From Cepaea nemoralis (taxonomy: Eukaryota > Mollusca > Gastropoda > Stylommatophora > Helicidae), in NCBI GenBank assembly GCA_014155875.1, contig JACEFZ010025808.1, forward strand, positions 695,001-759,000: a stretch of 64,000 bases of DNA. Reading direction: 5' to 3'. The notes under the pieces were generated by a model. The model did no database searches. It saw nothing but the letters and a program-made list of their open reading frames with translations, and had not been told where the DNA came from. Below are positions 1-10,883 of the stretch, piece after piece. The translations under genes and the position numbers were made by a program. Each line of letters starts with the position of its first letter. The stretch's first letter is position 1.

Positions 1-181
1 AGAACACACACGTGACTTGGGGGCCAGCGAGAAGAGATGTCAACACCAAGCAGAGAGTCTCCATCATGTCGGCTGAAATAGAACGATTCGGCTAATAAAG
101 TATATTTCTAACAACGCGAAGACTTGTGTCGTCCTGTACGATCACGTGCCTTATAACCTGTGCATGCAACACTATTATACA
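1..181 (+). repeat. 5' LTR, 3' portion only (window starts inside it)
   Basis: Positions 1-179 match 13084-13262 with three substitutions. By comparison with the 3' LTR, about 114 bases of the LTR start are missing to the left. It probably ends in TATACA at 181, before the spacer that leads to the primer-binding site. Confidence 0.92.
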
Positions 182-1264
182 GGTTGATTTGGTGCCGTGA
201 ATTTATGAAACATGGGAGGTCGCGGAGAGAAAGAGTACCGCCATAGAAGATGGTTATGTCTGGGGTGTCTGGAGAAGTAAATATTGAGAAACGCAACAGA
301 TGAAAGCCGACTGTTGTTAGCTGTTCTGGGTTTTCACTGGATTCCTGGTTAAGAAGGAGATCCATTTTCAAGGACAGCGCTAAAAAAAAGGTTTGATTGA
401 TAAACTTATGTTTTTTTGAAAGACTGATGTTATTACATAATTATGAAATTAACTAGAGAACTGACCAACGCAAAATGCTATATTGAGATCAAGTAATGCT
501 GTTCTGCATCAAAAATCAGTACAAATTATGAGTTTTAACCCGTGGGACTGTTGAAGGTGAAGTCAAGGTTATGGTGCAAATTCCATAATTATGAAATCAA
601 GATCTGCAATACTCTCTACAGTCACTTCAATTAAAGGAACGCATAAATGAAACTTGTCTCGGCTCGGGGTTTGGATAAAGTAATTTAAACTGACCATGGC
701 GAGAGTCCCACATGAAAATAAGAGACTGGATAGCGTCAGCTTTAAGTCCAATTGTTGTTGACTGGATTACGTTTGCGCTGAAATATATATATGAAAATCA
801 CAGATTGCTGTTGGAAAGTGAGTTTTTTTTTGCTGAAGTCGTGAGCAGTTGTCGCTTGCGTGAAGGTGACCTTACTTGAAGGGAATCTACAGTAATCGAG
901 CAAGTAATCAAACAGTCTTGTTGCGAGCCTGATATCGAGCATAATCAACGTCAGGAAATAATTGGAAAGAATTATTAAGGAAAGAAATCCAGAGGCTCTT
1001 CGTTGTTCTGCTCATTTCAACGAGCTTGATTAGAGTCCTTTTTTATGTGGTGTAGGTAATTCTGAATCAGGAGGTCATTTAAATTCTTGTGTCAGAATTC
1101 AGGGTTGAAACAGGAATATTTCTTCGTCAGGATCTTCGATTGGAGGCTTTAGTTAAGATAATTAGATAATATTAGAGTAATTAACAGATTATGTATTGTT
1201 GCAGGTTTTGAAATTAATATTGTTTGAAATATTTGTATATTGCTTGATAATTATAAATTTTAGG
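182..1264 (+). other. Long untranslated leader of the Gypsy element
   Basis: About 1.08 kb between the 5' LTR and gag has no convincing reading frame. The deletion derivative at 56168-58281 has a leader of similar length (about 1.18 kb). Just before the gag ATG there is a T-rich tract ending in TTTTAG, and the derivative has TTTCAG at the equivalent place, so a splice acceptor is possible but unproven. Confidence 0.6.
190..200 (+). other. Candidate tRNA primer-binding site of the Gypsy element
   Basis: TGGTGCCGTGA lies 8 bases after the LTR end. The TGG start fits pairing with a tRNA CCA end. The related element at 56168-58281 has the similar TGGCGCCGCACACC at the same place. The tRNA was not identified. 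Confidence 0.4.
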
Positions 1265-2275
1265 ATGGAATCCCAAGATTTTTCACAGGTAATGACTGGA
1301 GTTGGCGGGGCAATATCAAGGTTGGATGCAGTGTTAAGACAACAAAATATAAGCACTGATGTTGAAAGATTTAGTGGTCAAGCAAATCAGTTTAAGAAAT
1401 GGATTGTTTCTATTGAGAAACATGCATATTTAGTAAACGCTACAGATGGAGAGAAAAAGAATTTGGCATACACAACAAGTACAAGTCCAGTTTCTGACCA
1501 CATTAGAAGAAAGTTAGAAGCAGCAGGAGGTGAAACCTGGGAAGAATTTAAAGATGATCTCGCAAGAAAATATGCTGAAATTACTGATCCACAACACGCA
1601 TTCTCAGTATTGCGACAGACTAGACAAAACAGCACAGAAAGTGTTCAGTTATACAGTGACAGGTTAATCAATTTAGCTGAAGAGTCATTTTTAGGACAGA
1701 ATGTACGAGCAGAAGAAGTGGAACGGATGTTAGTAGGGATTTTTGTTGATGGGATTAGGTCAGATGGATTGAAATTTAAATTATTAAGAGAGAATCCTGC
1801 AAGATTGTCACAAGCGGTAGATATCGCTATACAAGAGGAAAGCTTGAGGAGAAGGTTTAAATTAAGGGTAGGACGAGAGTTAGGTAGTAGTTCGGAAGAT
1901 AGAATTGAAGAACCTATGGAAATAGGACAGTATAGACATGGATGGAGAGGAAGACGAGGAGAAATACAGATGGTGCAAAGAAACGAGAATGTATATAATC
2001 AAGATAGAAGAGGACAAGTGAGAAATACTGTAAGAAACATGGAAGGTAACACAAATAACTCGAATGTGGTTTGTTGGGGATGTCACCAACGTGGGCACAT
2101 TTTTCGCTTTTGTGGTAACAGAAGTGGCCCATCGAATACGCAAAATAGTAGAGGTGTTCAGACGAGTATACAGAATAGAATTGCAAATGGCAGACCAGCA
2201 AATTGGAATTCTGGAGAAATACAGAGAAATTTTAGAAGGTCAGGAAATCAGGGAAATTGGCATCCCGCTTACTGA
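1265..2275 (+). CDS. gag: Gag polyprotein of the Gypsy element
   Basis: This 336-aa frame encodes the capsid/nucleocapsid precursor of the retrotransposon. The ATG at 1265 is preferred to an upstream in-frame ATG at 1196 because the homologous gag at 56483-56842 begins at the equivalent methionine and the extra N-terminal stretch is merely hydrophobic. The N-terminal half carries the conserved block FSGQANQFKKW and, further on, [12 protein letters not shown], both shared with the second element. A CCHC zinc knuckle (C-x2-C-x4-H-x4-C) lies at about residues 270-283 (nt 2072-2113), preceded by an Arg/Asn-rich RNA-binding stretch. The frame overlaps pol (from 2257) in the -1 frame, which suggests ribosomal frameshifting, although no classic heptamer was pinned down. 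No internal stop is present. Confidence 0.88.
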   Translation: MESQDFSQVMTGVGGAISRLDAVLRQQNISTDVERFSGQANQFKKWIVSIEKHAYLVNATDGEKKNLAYTTSTSPVSDHIRRKLEAAGGETWEEFKDDLARKYAEITDPQHAFSVLRQTRQNSTESVQLYSDRLINLAEESFLGQNVRAEEVERMLVGIFVDGIRSDGLKFKLLRENPARLSQAVDIAIQEESLRRRFKLRVGRELGSSSEDRIEEPMEIGQYRHGWRGRRGEIQMVQRNENVYNQDRRGQVRNTVRNMEGNTNNSNVVCWGCHQRGHIFRFCGNRSGPSNTQNSRGVQTSIQNRIANGRPANWNSGEIQRNFRRSGNQGNWHPAY

Positions 2276-4318
2276 ATAGGATCGGCAGTAGGAGGGAAGA
2301 TAGTAAGATCCAAAAAGGGCATCAATATATTCAAAACCCAAAGGATGAGTATAATAGAACATTTAGAAATAAAAAACAAGCCGAGGTAAAACAATTGTCA
2401 TTAAATATGGTAGATCCTAGCTCATGTATAGTACAGATAGGAAAATATAAAGTTAGAACATTAGTTGATTCGGGAGCACAAGTTAGCGTGATTAAAGAAG
2501 ATTTTTTATATCGAATGTTAAAAAATTGTAAAATATTTAGAATTCAGGAGAATCTTCATTCGGTAACGGGACAAAAATTAGAAGTGTTAGGACAAACGAT
2601 GATAAATTTGAAATTAGGAGGGATAAATGTCAGGCATATGTTCCATGTGGTTAAAGATTTAAATAGAAATATGATATTGGGACGAGATTTTTTATTGAAA
2701 AATGGGGTGAGACTTTTATTTGATTTGCATAAATTAAAATTCCAAGATGTTTACGTAGATCTAGAAGAAGATATGCATGTGTCGACACTAGTTAGAGTCA
2801 AAACGACCATGAATTTAAAACCACAGTCAGTTAATTTGATACAAGCAAGACTGAAGAGAAACCCGTATTATGTAGCAGGGAACATAGTCAGAATCACGGA
2901 ATTGCAAAATGAAATAATTGATTAGCCAGGTTTAGAAGTTCCGGATGGAATAATAGAATTAGATAAAAGTTTAACATTTCCAGTAATGGTTATTAATAAC
3001 ACAGGTAGAGAAATTAAATTATACAGAGGGTGTGTAATAGCTAAGCTAGAACATAACGTTAGTGACATATTGGCAACAGATAGAGTAAATATGGCGGGCA
3101 TACATTATTCAGAAACCTCTAATGAAAGATGTAATAATAGACGCGGATACAGAAGAAAAGGGAACGTAAGAATGGATGAATTGATCCATCCATCTAGAAG
3201 AAATACAGCACAAATACATTCACTAGACAAAGTAACAAGAGAAAAAGAATTGTTAGCACAATTAAAAACTTCGCCAGAAAATAAGGAAGTGTTAGAACAA
3301 CTTATAAAGCAAAATCAAGATGTGTTTGCGATAAATGATTTAGAATTGGGTAAGACACAAACAGTTACGATGGAAATAGATACGGGAGATCATCCACCAA
3401 TTAGTTTAAAACCATACAGAACTCCATTAAGAAATAGAGAAGTCGTAGAAAAGGCAATAGAAGATATGTTGAAAGCAGGCATAATAACAAGATCAAAATC
3501 AGAATGGTCATCTCCGGTGGTAATTGTGGCCAAGTCTGATGGTTCGAACAGGTTCTGTTGTGACTACAGGGCGTTAAATAAAATTACTAAGAATGTAGCG
3601 TACCCACTGCCAGTAATTGATGATATTTTGGGGCTGCTTAATGGCTCTACATATTTCACAACGCTGGACGCAAGGGCAGGATTTTGGTGTATTCCGATGT
3701 CGGTAGACGCGCAAAAGAAAAGTGCCTTTTGTACTCATATGGGTTCGTACGAATTTTTACGTATGCCATTCGGTCTCAAAAATGCACCATCTCACTATAT
3801 GTTATTAATAAATGAAGTACTAGACGGTATGCAAAGTTTTGCCCTAGCATATATTGATGACGTATTGATTTTTACGAAAGGAGATGTAGAGAATCATTTA
3901 AAACATGTTAGACTAGTATTTGACAGATTAAGAAGGCATGACGTTAAATTAAAGCTTAGTAAGTGCCAGTTTTTAAAGACAGAAACAAAATATTTAGGCT
4001 ATATAATAAATAGAGAAGGTATTAAACCAGACCAGGAAAAGATAAAGGTTATTAAAGAGTTACCTCCTCCCACTAACGTTAAGGAAGTACGTGCTTTTAT
4101 AGGAACGTGTGCGTATTATAGACGGTTTGTACCAGCCTTTTCAAGAATAGCAATACCTATTACGAATTTAACGGGAAAATACGCTAGATTTAAGTGGGAT
4201 GATGAGTGTCAAAAAGCATTTGAACTTTTAAAAGATAGCTTAACGGTGGTACCATTATTGACACATCCAGACCTGAATAAACAGCTAATACTATACACAG
4301 ATGCTTCAGACAACGCAA
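2257..4318 (+). pseudogene. pol: Pol, first part: protease, reverse transcriptase, start of RNase H
   Basis: This is the -1 frame relative to gag. The aspartic protease motif LVDSGAQVSVI is at about nt 2461-2493, with GRDFL downstream as the usual flap-side partner. After an in-frame TAG at 2923-2925 the same frame continues through the RT: the block around RFCCDYRALN, then LDARAGFWCIP, then the catalytic YIDDV at 3850-3864. It reaches the first RNase H motif (YTDAS) just before 4318, where the LINE is inserted. The stop separates protease from RT and could be a simple C-to-T change of CAG, or less likely a readthrough codon. Called a pseudogene because of the stop and the 5.1-kb insertion. 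Confidence 0.88.
4308..4318 (+). repeat. Left target-site duplication of the nested LINE
   Basis: AGACAACGCAA is repeated exactly at 9413-9423 on the other side of the LINE. The leading AG could also be part of the GAA tail on the right, so the sure part is 9-11 bp. Confidence 0.88.
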
Positions 4319-4709
4319 CCCCTCTGCTGTGTGTCCACCGTGACGAGGTAGAGGGGCTTGTGCGTCCCAATGACCCCAAGAGCTATGCCGACGGTAGCAC
4401 AGCTACTGGTAGGGCCACCCATGTCGGACAGGTCAAGGGAGAGGGACCAGACGAAGAGACACACAAACCTGCTGCCTTGTAGGTAGACTGGGGACAGTCA
4501 AAGGCTAGGGAAAGCACCCCAAATACATGCTTGTCGAAATCGGATGTACTGAGCCACAGGCTTGACAAAGCAGTGCAACGTGAAACCTGCTGCCTTGTAG
4601 GTAGACTGGGGACAGTCAAAGGCTAGGGAAAGCATCCCGAATAAATGCTTGTCGAAATCGGATGTACTGAGCCACAGGCTTGACAAAGCAGTGCAACGTA
4701 ACTTAATTC
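4319..4709 (+). promoter_or_regulatory. LINE 5' region
   Basis: This is the presumed 5' UTR with internal promoter. A short frame continues from pol into it up to a stop at 4480-4482, but this is an accident of the insertion. It is more GC-rich than the surrounding Gypsy sequence. Promoter function is inferred from position only. Confidence 0.5.
4465..4700 (+). repeat. Two 118-bp tandem monomers in the LINE 5' region
   Basis: Units start at 4465 and 4583 (AAACCTGCTGCC at each start) and are nearly identical. Tandem 5' monomers are known as promoter units in some LINEs such as mouse L1; the same role here is only an analogy. Confidence 0.85.
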
Positions 4710-7700
4710 ATGATGTCACAAATCAAAATTAATCGATATGGTGCTAATCCCGTGAAGTCCCATCAGGCGGTGATAGTGCCGGGCCCCCTGCCTCGAGGGG
4801 GTCCACCCATGACTACTGGTGGTCACCTTCCCCTGTGCTGTGGAGTCAAGGCACAGAGGAGTAGGTTAAGAGCTATTGACCAAATACCCCGGACACTCAA
4901 CATACTACAGTGGAATGCCGAAGGAGTTTACAAGAAGAAAGACTCCCTAACACAGCGTCTTCATAAAGATAGAATAGATGTGGCATGCATTCAAGAGACA
5001 CACCTCAACGCCAATCACAAATTCTCAGTCAGAGGATATCAGGCCACACGTTTCGACCGCGAAGGACACAAAGGAGGAGTTCTAATACTTACACGAAATA
5101 CAATACCTTGCAGCGAAGTATCTGTGATCTCTAACAACCAAACGGAAATTATAGGTGTTGATATAATGATAAAGGACGTGAAAATAAGAATCTACAATCT
5201 GTATAGCCCAGCAGATAAGGACCTTACACTCTCAAACATGAAAATAACTGACACAAACTGCATTATTGTCGGAGACTTTAATAGCCGTTCAGAAAGATGG
5301 GGATACCCAGATACTGACAAAAGAGGAGATGAATTGGAGGACTGGGAAATAGACTCAAATCTCCATCTACTCAACAAAGCGGATGACACACCGAGCTTCT
5401 ACTCCAGAAGATGGCTTACCACTTCTACCCCAGACTTAGCTTTCTGCACAGGAGACATCCTCCACAAAATCGATCGCCATGTGCTGGACCAATTAGCAGG
5501 TAGTGACCACAGACCAATCAAGCTTGAAATGAATATGGAGTATGTTCCACAGGAGCAAAAGCCCTTGCCCCGCTGGAATTACAAACGAGCAGATTGGGAC
5601 AGATTTGCCATACTAACAGACAAATATTGTGAAAACATAAATACACGATATGGCAACATAAAGCAAATGGTGGAAAGTCTAAACAGAGCGATAATACAGG
5701 CAGCCACTGAGTCCATTCCAAGAGGAGCGAGGAAAAATTACAAACCATACTGGACTGAAGAACTACAAAGTTTGGAGGACAAAGTTGAAGATGCCAGGAA
5801 GACAGCAGAGAGAGAACAAACAATTGAAGCAAACATCTCTCTCAAAGCCATCTCAGCAAAATATAAAAGAACAGTAAATCAAACAACAAGAGATTGTTGG
5901 AGGGAAAAAACAGAAAACCTGAATTTTGACAGGGATGGAAACAAACTATGGAAACTAGTGAAAGCCATGAACAATGAAGGACCTAGAAACAAACAAATAA
6001 CAATTAAACAAGGAAATGCCTTGCTTACAGGCAAAAAGGCTGCAAATGCACTAATGGAACACTATGCAAATGCAAACCACATTGATATTACAACCGAACA
6101 GAAGAAAGCAATCAAAGACAAACAGATACATCATAGAAATAAAGAGACAGCAGCAGAATATATGATGGCAAATCTAACAATGGAAGAAATGGAACAGGCA
6201 ATGAATACCCTAAAAAAGAAGAAATCACCAGGAAAGGATGGAATCACAAATGAAATGCTAATAGGACTAGGCACCAAGGCAAAGAAGAAACTACTAGCAG
6301 TCCTAAATAACAGCTGGAAGAGAGGAATAGTCCCACAGGCATGGAAGGAAGCTATACTAATACCAGTCCCAAAGAAAGGAAAAGACCTGGAAGAACCAAA
6401 TGGCTATCGACCTATCAGTCTACTTAGCTGTGTAGGAAAATTAATGGAACGCATTATCAATGGCAGGCTAACATGGCATCTGGAAGAAAACAAACTCTTA
6501 ACACCACACCAAGCAGGATTCAGAAAATACAGATCCACTGAAGATCAAATAACCTATATAGCTCAGGAAATAGAGGATGCCTTCCAAGAGAAAAAGCACA
6601 CACTAGCAGTCTGGATAGATTTAGAAAAAGCATTTGATAAAGTATGGAAGGAAGGACTGAAAGTAAAACTGCAAAACATGCATGTTTGTGGAAAAATGTA
6701 TAAATGGATCAGCCACTACCTTGAGAACAGAACTGCCAGGACAAAAGTACAAGGACAAACAAGCAAAATGATGCTGCTGGAGCAAGGTGTCCCCCAAGGA
6801 GGAGTTCTTTCACCAACATTATTCCTAGCATATATAAATGACATCACAGAAAATTTTCCAGCCAGAGTACACACATCCTCCTTTGCAGATGACCTAGCCA
6901 TATGGACATCTGAAGAATATATTAGTACAGCTAACAGCAGAATACAGCAAGCCTTATTAGCGCTAGAGGACTGGTCAAAATCATGGCTAGTGAAGATAAG
7001 TGAGGAGAAAACAACATGCACAGTGTTCTCCCTCTCAAATAAAACTCAGCAACCTAAGCTGGTATTGAATGGAAAAATATTGCGCCATGAAGAAAATCCA
7101 AACTATCTAGGAGTCACCTTTGATCGTCGCCTGACATGGAAGACACAGGTTGAGAAAAATCGAACAAGAGCAAGGCAGAGAATGGCAATCATGAAAAAGC
7201 TTGCTGGTACAACGTGGGGAGCAGATGAGAAAGTTCTCAAGAAGTTATATACTGGACGGGTGAGGCCAGTACTGGAATATGGCATTGCAGCTTGGGCAAC
7301 AGCAGCTAAGTCAAACTTTAACAAAATAAGTAGAGTCCAAAACCAAGGAATGCGAATCATAACTGGAAGCCTGAAGACAACGCCTATTAATGAACTAGAA
7401 AAGATCACTTGTTTACAACCAATGCAGGATAGAAGAGATAGCAGAGCCCAGCAACAAGCAGAAAAATTTAGAAGATTGACAGACCACCCTATGTACAACA
7501 GATTTAATAGTTTTGGAAAGGGAAGACTGAAGCGTAGCAACTTTGTAGAAACTGCAAAACGAAGGATTAGGGCAGATCCTATACTTAGCATATCAACAGT
7601 CAAGCCCATACACAATGCACACAAGTTCCCAGCTTGGAGACAGCAGCAACTGCCTGAGATGATAGAAAACATTCCTGGTATTGAGAAAAAGAACACTCAG

Positions 7701-8561
7701 CATGAAACCGAAAGAAGAGAAATAACCCTAAACTACATAAAAGAACATTACCCAAGCAGGAATTGGACCCATGCATATACAGATGGATCAGCCAAAAATT
7801 CAATAGAGAATGGAGGAGGAGGAGTTCTCCTAAATTTAAAAAATGGAGTGAAAAAAACACATTCAATGGCAACTGGAAAATTTTCAAGTAACTTCAAAGC
7901 GGAGGTAGAGGCTTTGAAAACTGCAGCAGAAATGCTCCTGATGGAGGAAAATAAAGAGAAGCAAATAGCTATCTTCACAGATGCAAAGTCAGCTGTCTCA
8001 ATACTCAAGAGCAATAACAGCACAGAACTAACTGACCTAAGAGCAGCACTCCATGGTCTATGCCAGAAATCCAAAAAAGTTGTAATACAGTGGATCCCAT
8101 CACATTGCAGTATACCTGGAAACGAAGAGGCTGACAGACTGGCAAAAGAGGGCGGACGACTACCACAGCCTGACATAGACATAACCTATAATGAGGCAAA
8201 GAGGTTGATAAAAAGCACTTATAGAACCAAATGGGAATCAGAGCATCCAGGCCACCAGAAGGGTGATGCATATTACAAACTCGACCGAAGAGAACAAGTA
8301 GCAATCTTCAGACTCCGCACAGGACATAACAGGCTGAAATACCACTTGTTCAATAAACTAAAGATAGGAGATACCGATGAATGTAATTGTAGAACTGGAA
8401 AAATGACAGCAAAACATTTGCTGCAGGATTGCCCAACGTATGCAGAACAGAGAAAGATATTTTGGCCCACACCTGCTTCATTTGAGGACAAGCTCTATGG
8501 AGATATCAACAAGCTCAAGTTGACCGCAGCTTACTTTAACTACATACAGGTTGACATTTAA
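4710..8561 (+). CDS. LINE endonuclease / reverse transcriptase / RNase H polyprotein
   Basis: An intact 1283-codon frame. The N-terminal part is an APE-type endonuclease: ILQWNAEG at about residue 66, CIQETH near 93, GDFNSRSERWG near 190 and GSDHRPI near 265, which give the expected E, D/N and D-H catalytic positions. The RT domain follows, with GYRPISLLS, WIDLEKAFDKVW (near 637), PQGGVLSPTLF (near 695) and the catalytic FADD near 727. An RNase H domain has YTDGS near 1023, AEVEALKTA, FTDAKSA and SHCSIPGNEEAD, covering the D-E-D and H/D positions. The C-terminus has a Cys/His cluster, CNCRTGKMTAKHLLQDCP. It nicks target DNA and reverse-transcribes its own RNA. The absence of stops over 3.8 kb suggests recent activity. 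The exact start codon is uncertain, as domains begin about 60 residues in. Confidence 0.93.
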   Translation: MMSQIKINRYGANPVKSHQAVIVPGPLPRGGPPMTTGGHLPLCCGVKAQRSRLRAIDQIPRTLNILQWNAEGVYKKKDSLTQRLHKDRIDVACIQETHLNANHKFSVRGYQATRFDREGHKGGVLILTRNTIPCSEVSVISNNQTEIIGVDIMIKDVKIRIYNLYSPADKDLTLSNMKITDTNCIIVGDFNSRSERWGYPDTDKRGDELEDWEIDSNLHLLNKADDTPSFYSRRWLTTSTPDLAFCTGDILHKIDRHVLDQLAGSDHRPIKLEMNMEYVPQEQKPLPRWNYKRADWDRFAILTDKYCENINTRYGNIKQMVESLNRAIIQAATESIPRGARKNYKPYWTEELQSLEDKVEDARKTAEREQTIEANISLKAISAKYKRTVNQTTRDCWREKTENLNFDRDGNKLWKLVKAMNNEGPRNKQITIKQGNALLTGKKAANALMEHYANANHIDITTEQKKAIKDKQIHHRNKETAAEYMMANLTMEEMEQAMNTLKKKKSPGKDGITNEMLIGLGTKAKKKLLAVLNNSWKRGIVPQAWKEAILIPVPKKGKDLEEPNGYRPISLLSCVGKLMERIINGRLTWHLEENKLLTPHQAGFRKYRSTEDQITYIAQEIEDAFQEKKHTLAVWIDLEKAFDKVWKEGLKVKLQNMHVCGKMYKWISHYLENRTARTKVQGQTSKMMLLEQGVPQGGVLSPTLFLAYINDITENFPARVHTSSFADDLAIWTSEEYISTANSRIQQALLALEDWSKSWLVKISEEKTTCTVFSLSNKTQQPKLVLNGKILRHEENPNYLGVTFDRRLTWKTQVEKNRTRARQRMAIMKKLAGTTWGADEKVLKKLYTGRVRPVLEYGIAAWATAAKSNFNKISRVQNQGMRIITGSLKTTPINELEKITCLQPMQDRRDSRAQQQAEKFRRLTDHPMYNRFNSFGKGRLKRSNFVETAKRRIRADPILSISTVKPIHNAHKFPAWRQQQLPEMIENIPGIEKKNTQHETERREITLNYIKEHYPSRNWTHAYTDGSAKNSIENGGGGVLLNLKNGVKKTHSMATGKFSSNFKAEVEALKTAAEMLLMEENKEKQIAIFTDAKSAVSILKSNNSTELTDLRAALHGLCQKSKKVVIQWIPSHCSIPGNEEADRLAKEGGRLPQPDIDITYNEAKRLIKSTYRTKWESEHPGHQKGDAYYKLDRREQVAIFRLRTGHNRLKYHLFNKLKIGDTDECNCRTGKMTAKHLLQDCPTYAEQRKIFWPTPASFEDKLYGDINKLKLTAAYFNYIQVDI

Positions 8562-8580
8562 AGGTGCATGAAGACCCAGA

Positions 8581-8960
8581 GGCATGAAATGGAATATTGC
8601 TTGGATAGCAAATCCATTATGTGGAAAGTCCAAATCGAAAGCTCGCTGTGTGGGCTTCATAAAAGGTGGAAAAGTGTCCTAGTGGCACGAAATGGAATAT
8701 TGCTTGGATAGCAAATCCATTACGTGGAAAGTCTGAATCAAAAGCCCATTGTGTGGGCTTCATAAAAGGTGGAAAAGTGTCCTAGTGGCATGAAATGGAA
8801 TATTGCTTGGATAGCAAATCCATTACGTGGAAAGTCCGTATCTAAAGCCCACTGTGTGGACTTCATAAAAGGTGGAAAAGTGTCCTAGTGGCACGAAATG
8901 GAATATTGCTTGGATAGCAAATCCATTACATGGAAAGTCCGAATCGAAAGCTCACTGTGT
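8581..8960 (+). repeat. About 103-bp tandem repeat in the LINE 3' region
   Basis: Units begin at 8581, 8683, 8787 and 8889 with GGCAYGAAATGGAATATTGC; the fourth is partial. Each contains TTGCTTGGATAGCAA, an imperfect inverted repeat that could form a small hairpin in the RNA. Confidence 0.88.
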
Positions 8961-9412
8961 GGATGTCATCTGCAGGCTGCATACTTCTGGTTTCCGGAAG
9001 AACAGCCTATGGTGAACGGAAGGCCCAATATACGGAAGTGAGGCTAAGCAGCCATGTGCAGGACGTGACGATTCCTTGGGTGAGCCCAGTACCAGAGCGC
9101 TATGTATCGGCTCTGCAATTATGGAAGCCTCCTTGGATGGCGGGGAATGCCCATGGTCTGCCCCTGCCTTCCCTTGAGGGCTGACCAGGATCTTTGGCTG
9201 TTCTATATGGACCAGCTGGGATGGGGGATAACACCACAACAGTGAGAGTCAAACGTCCTAAGAAACCCCCGGGAAGGTTAACCCGGTCAACAAATGCCCG
9301 CAGAAGTCGGATGTGTCGGCCTAACGGCGCAAGAACGCAGCTCTGCTGTAAACAGGCACAACGCAATCACATCCGGAAAAAAACTCCGGATGAACGAAGA
9401 AGAAGAAGAAGA
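8961..9412 (+). other. LINE 3' terminal region with (GAA)n tail
   Basis: Non-coding; ends in a short GAA repeat. The last part (about 9250-9412) is also found inverted at 44325-44451, ending in the same GAA tail, which confirms the element's 3' end. A reading frame that starts at 9294 runs out of this region into pol by chance. Confidence 0.75.
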
Positions 9413-9423
9413 AGACAACGCAA
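9413..9423 (+). repeat. Right target-site duplication of the nested LINE
   Basis: Exact copy of 4308-4318. Confidence 0.88.
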
Positions 9424-10883
9424 TAGGAGCATGTTTGGTTCAACCATATGAAGGAGAAGAATCTGGAATACCAGGGGTTAAAAATGAAAGACCAATCTAT
9501 TTCTTGTCGCATAAACTCAGCAGAACTCAACGCAAATGGCCGATTATTGAGAAAGAAGCATATGCTATACACTACGCTCTTCAAAAATTAAATTACTACT
9601 TACATAATGCCAATTTCATTATTAGAACTGACCACATGCCATTAAAGTCGATATTAGAAGCACCAATACAAAATAGGAAAATACAAACGTGGGCATTGAA
9701 TTTACAAGGGTACAATGCTAAGGTTGAATATGTGTCAGGGAAACATAATACGTGCGCCGATCTTTTGTCTAGAATCCCGTACCCACAGTCATCAGGAAAC
9801 ACGGAAGATGAAGTTGAACCAGAGGTAGACGATCGAAACTGGCAAGTAAATATATTAGATTCTGCCATAATAAATAGGGAAGAATTTGAGAGTTTACCAT
9901 CGGAGCAAGAGTCGGAATCTAGAACAGAAGACCCACATTTAGAACAGTTTGATATGAAAACAGAACAAGAATTAGATCCAAAAGTAGTACAGATAAAAAA
10001 GAAATTGAAAGAAACAGGGGAAAATAGTTTTAAAAGAAAGTTTGTAGAGTTACAAGAAGACAATCAATTATATTATATCAGTGAAAAAGGTGAAGGAGTA
10101 AGAAAATATATTCCGAAACATTTAGAACAAGAAGTCTTAAAGGCGTACCACGATAATAATGGTCATTTTGGACGAGATAAGTTAGTGAAGGCTATTAGCA
10201 GTAAATATTATTGGCCGAATTTATTCAAAAGCGTATATGAATATGTTGAAGCATGTGAAAAGTGTAGGTTAAGAAACATGAAGATAATTAAATGTCCTTT
10301 ACAAGATACCGATATTCCTCAATTTCCAATGCAGAAAGTAAGTTTGGATATTTCAGGTCCTCATCCAAAAACATTATCGGGAAATGTATACCTACTACAT
10401 ATAGTTGATTCATATAGTCTTTGGCCAGAAGTGTATCCAATTCCAGACAAGAGTGCTGATTCAGTTATAAATATGCTTTTACAAGAATTTATACCAAGGT
10501 TTGGGTGTCCACAAATAATACTTACAGACAATGGGAAAGAGTTTGTAAATAAAAAGTTTGAGAAATTGGTAAAAGATTGGAATATAAAACACATTAGGAC
10601 TTCATATTACAGACCAACTTCTAATGCTAAAAATGAGAGACAACACAGAACACTATACAATATTCTAGCGAAAAATGTAGAAGAACACGATATGGATTGG
10701 GATCTTTATTTGGGGATAGCATTAGCGGCGATACGTACACACGAAAATGAAGGAACAGGTTTCTCACCATTTTACTTAGTACATGGAAGAGAACCAATAT
10801 TGCCAATTGATAATTTATTAAAGCCTAGGAGAAAATATCTGGGGGAAGATTTTCAAGAAACTAAGGTTGCAAGAGATGCATAA
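9424..10883 (+). pseudogene. pol: Pol, second part: RNase H and integrase
   Basis: This continues the Gypsy pol after the LINE. RNase H residues include KEAYAIHYALQ and the TDH.PL motif, and the domain ends near ADLLSRIP. The integrase zinc-binding region (HDNNGHFGRDK and CEKCRLRN) is followed by the catalytic core: D in LDISGPH, D in LTDNGKEF and E in NAKNERQHR, with exactly 35 residues between the last two (D,D-35-E). The frame ends at a TAA at 10881-10883 where the sequence continues in another frame. The apparent start at 9294 belongs to the LINE tail and is not used as the start here. Confidence 0.88.

Larger units (their letters stand above)
4319..9412 (+). mobile_element. Nested non-LTR retrotransposon, I-group type (APE-RT-RNase H)
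   Basis: The 5094-bp insertion lies in the Gypsy pol, in the same orientation. It has a 5' region with two 118-bp monomers, one long intact reading frame, a 3' region with a 103-bp tandem repeat and a (GAA)n tail, and a perfect target duplication. The order apurinic endonuclease, RT, RNase H is typical of the I superfamily (I, R1, LOA and relatives). A gag-like first ORF was not found, so the copy may be 5'-truncated or the family may lack ORF1. A second, 5'-truncated copy of its last 127 bp lies at 44325-44451 on the - strand. Confidence 0.93.
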
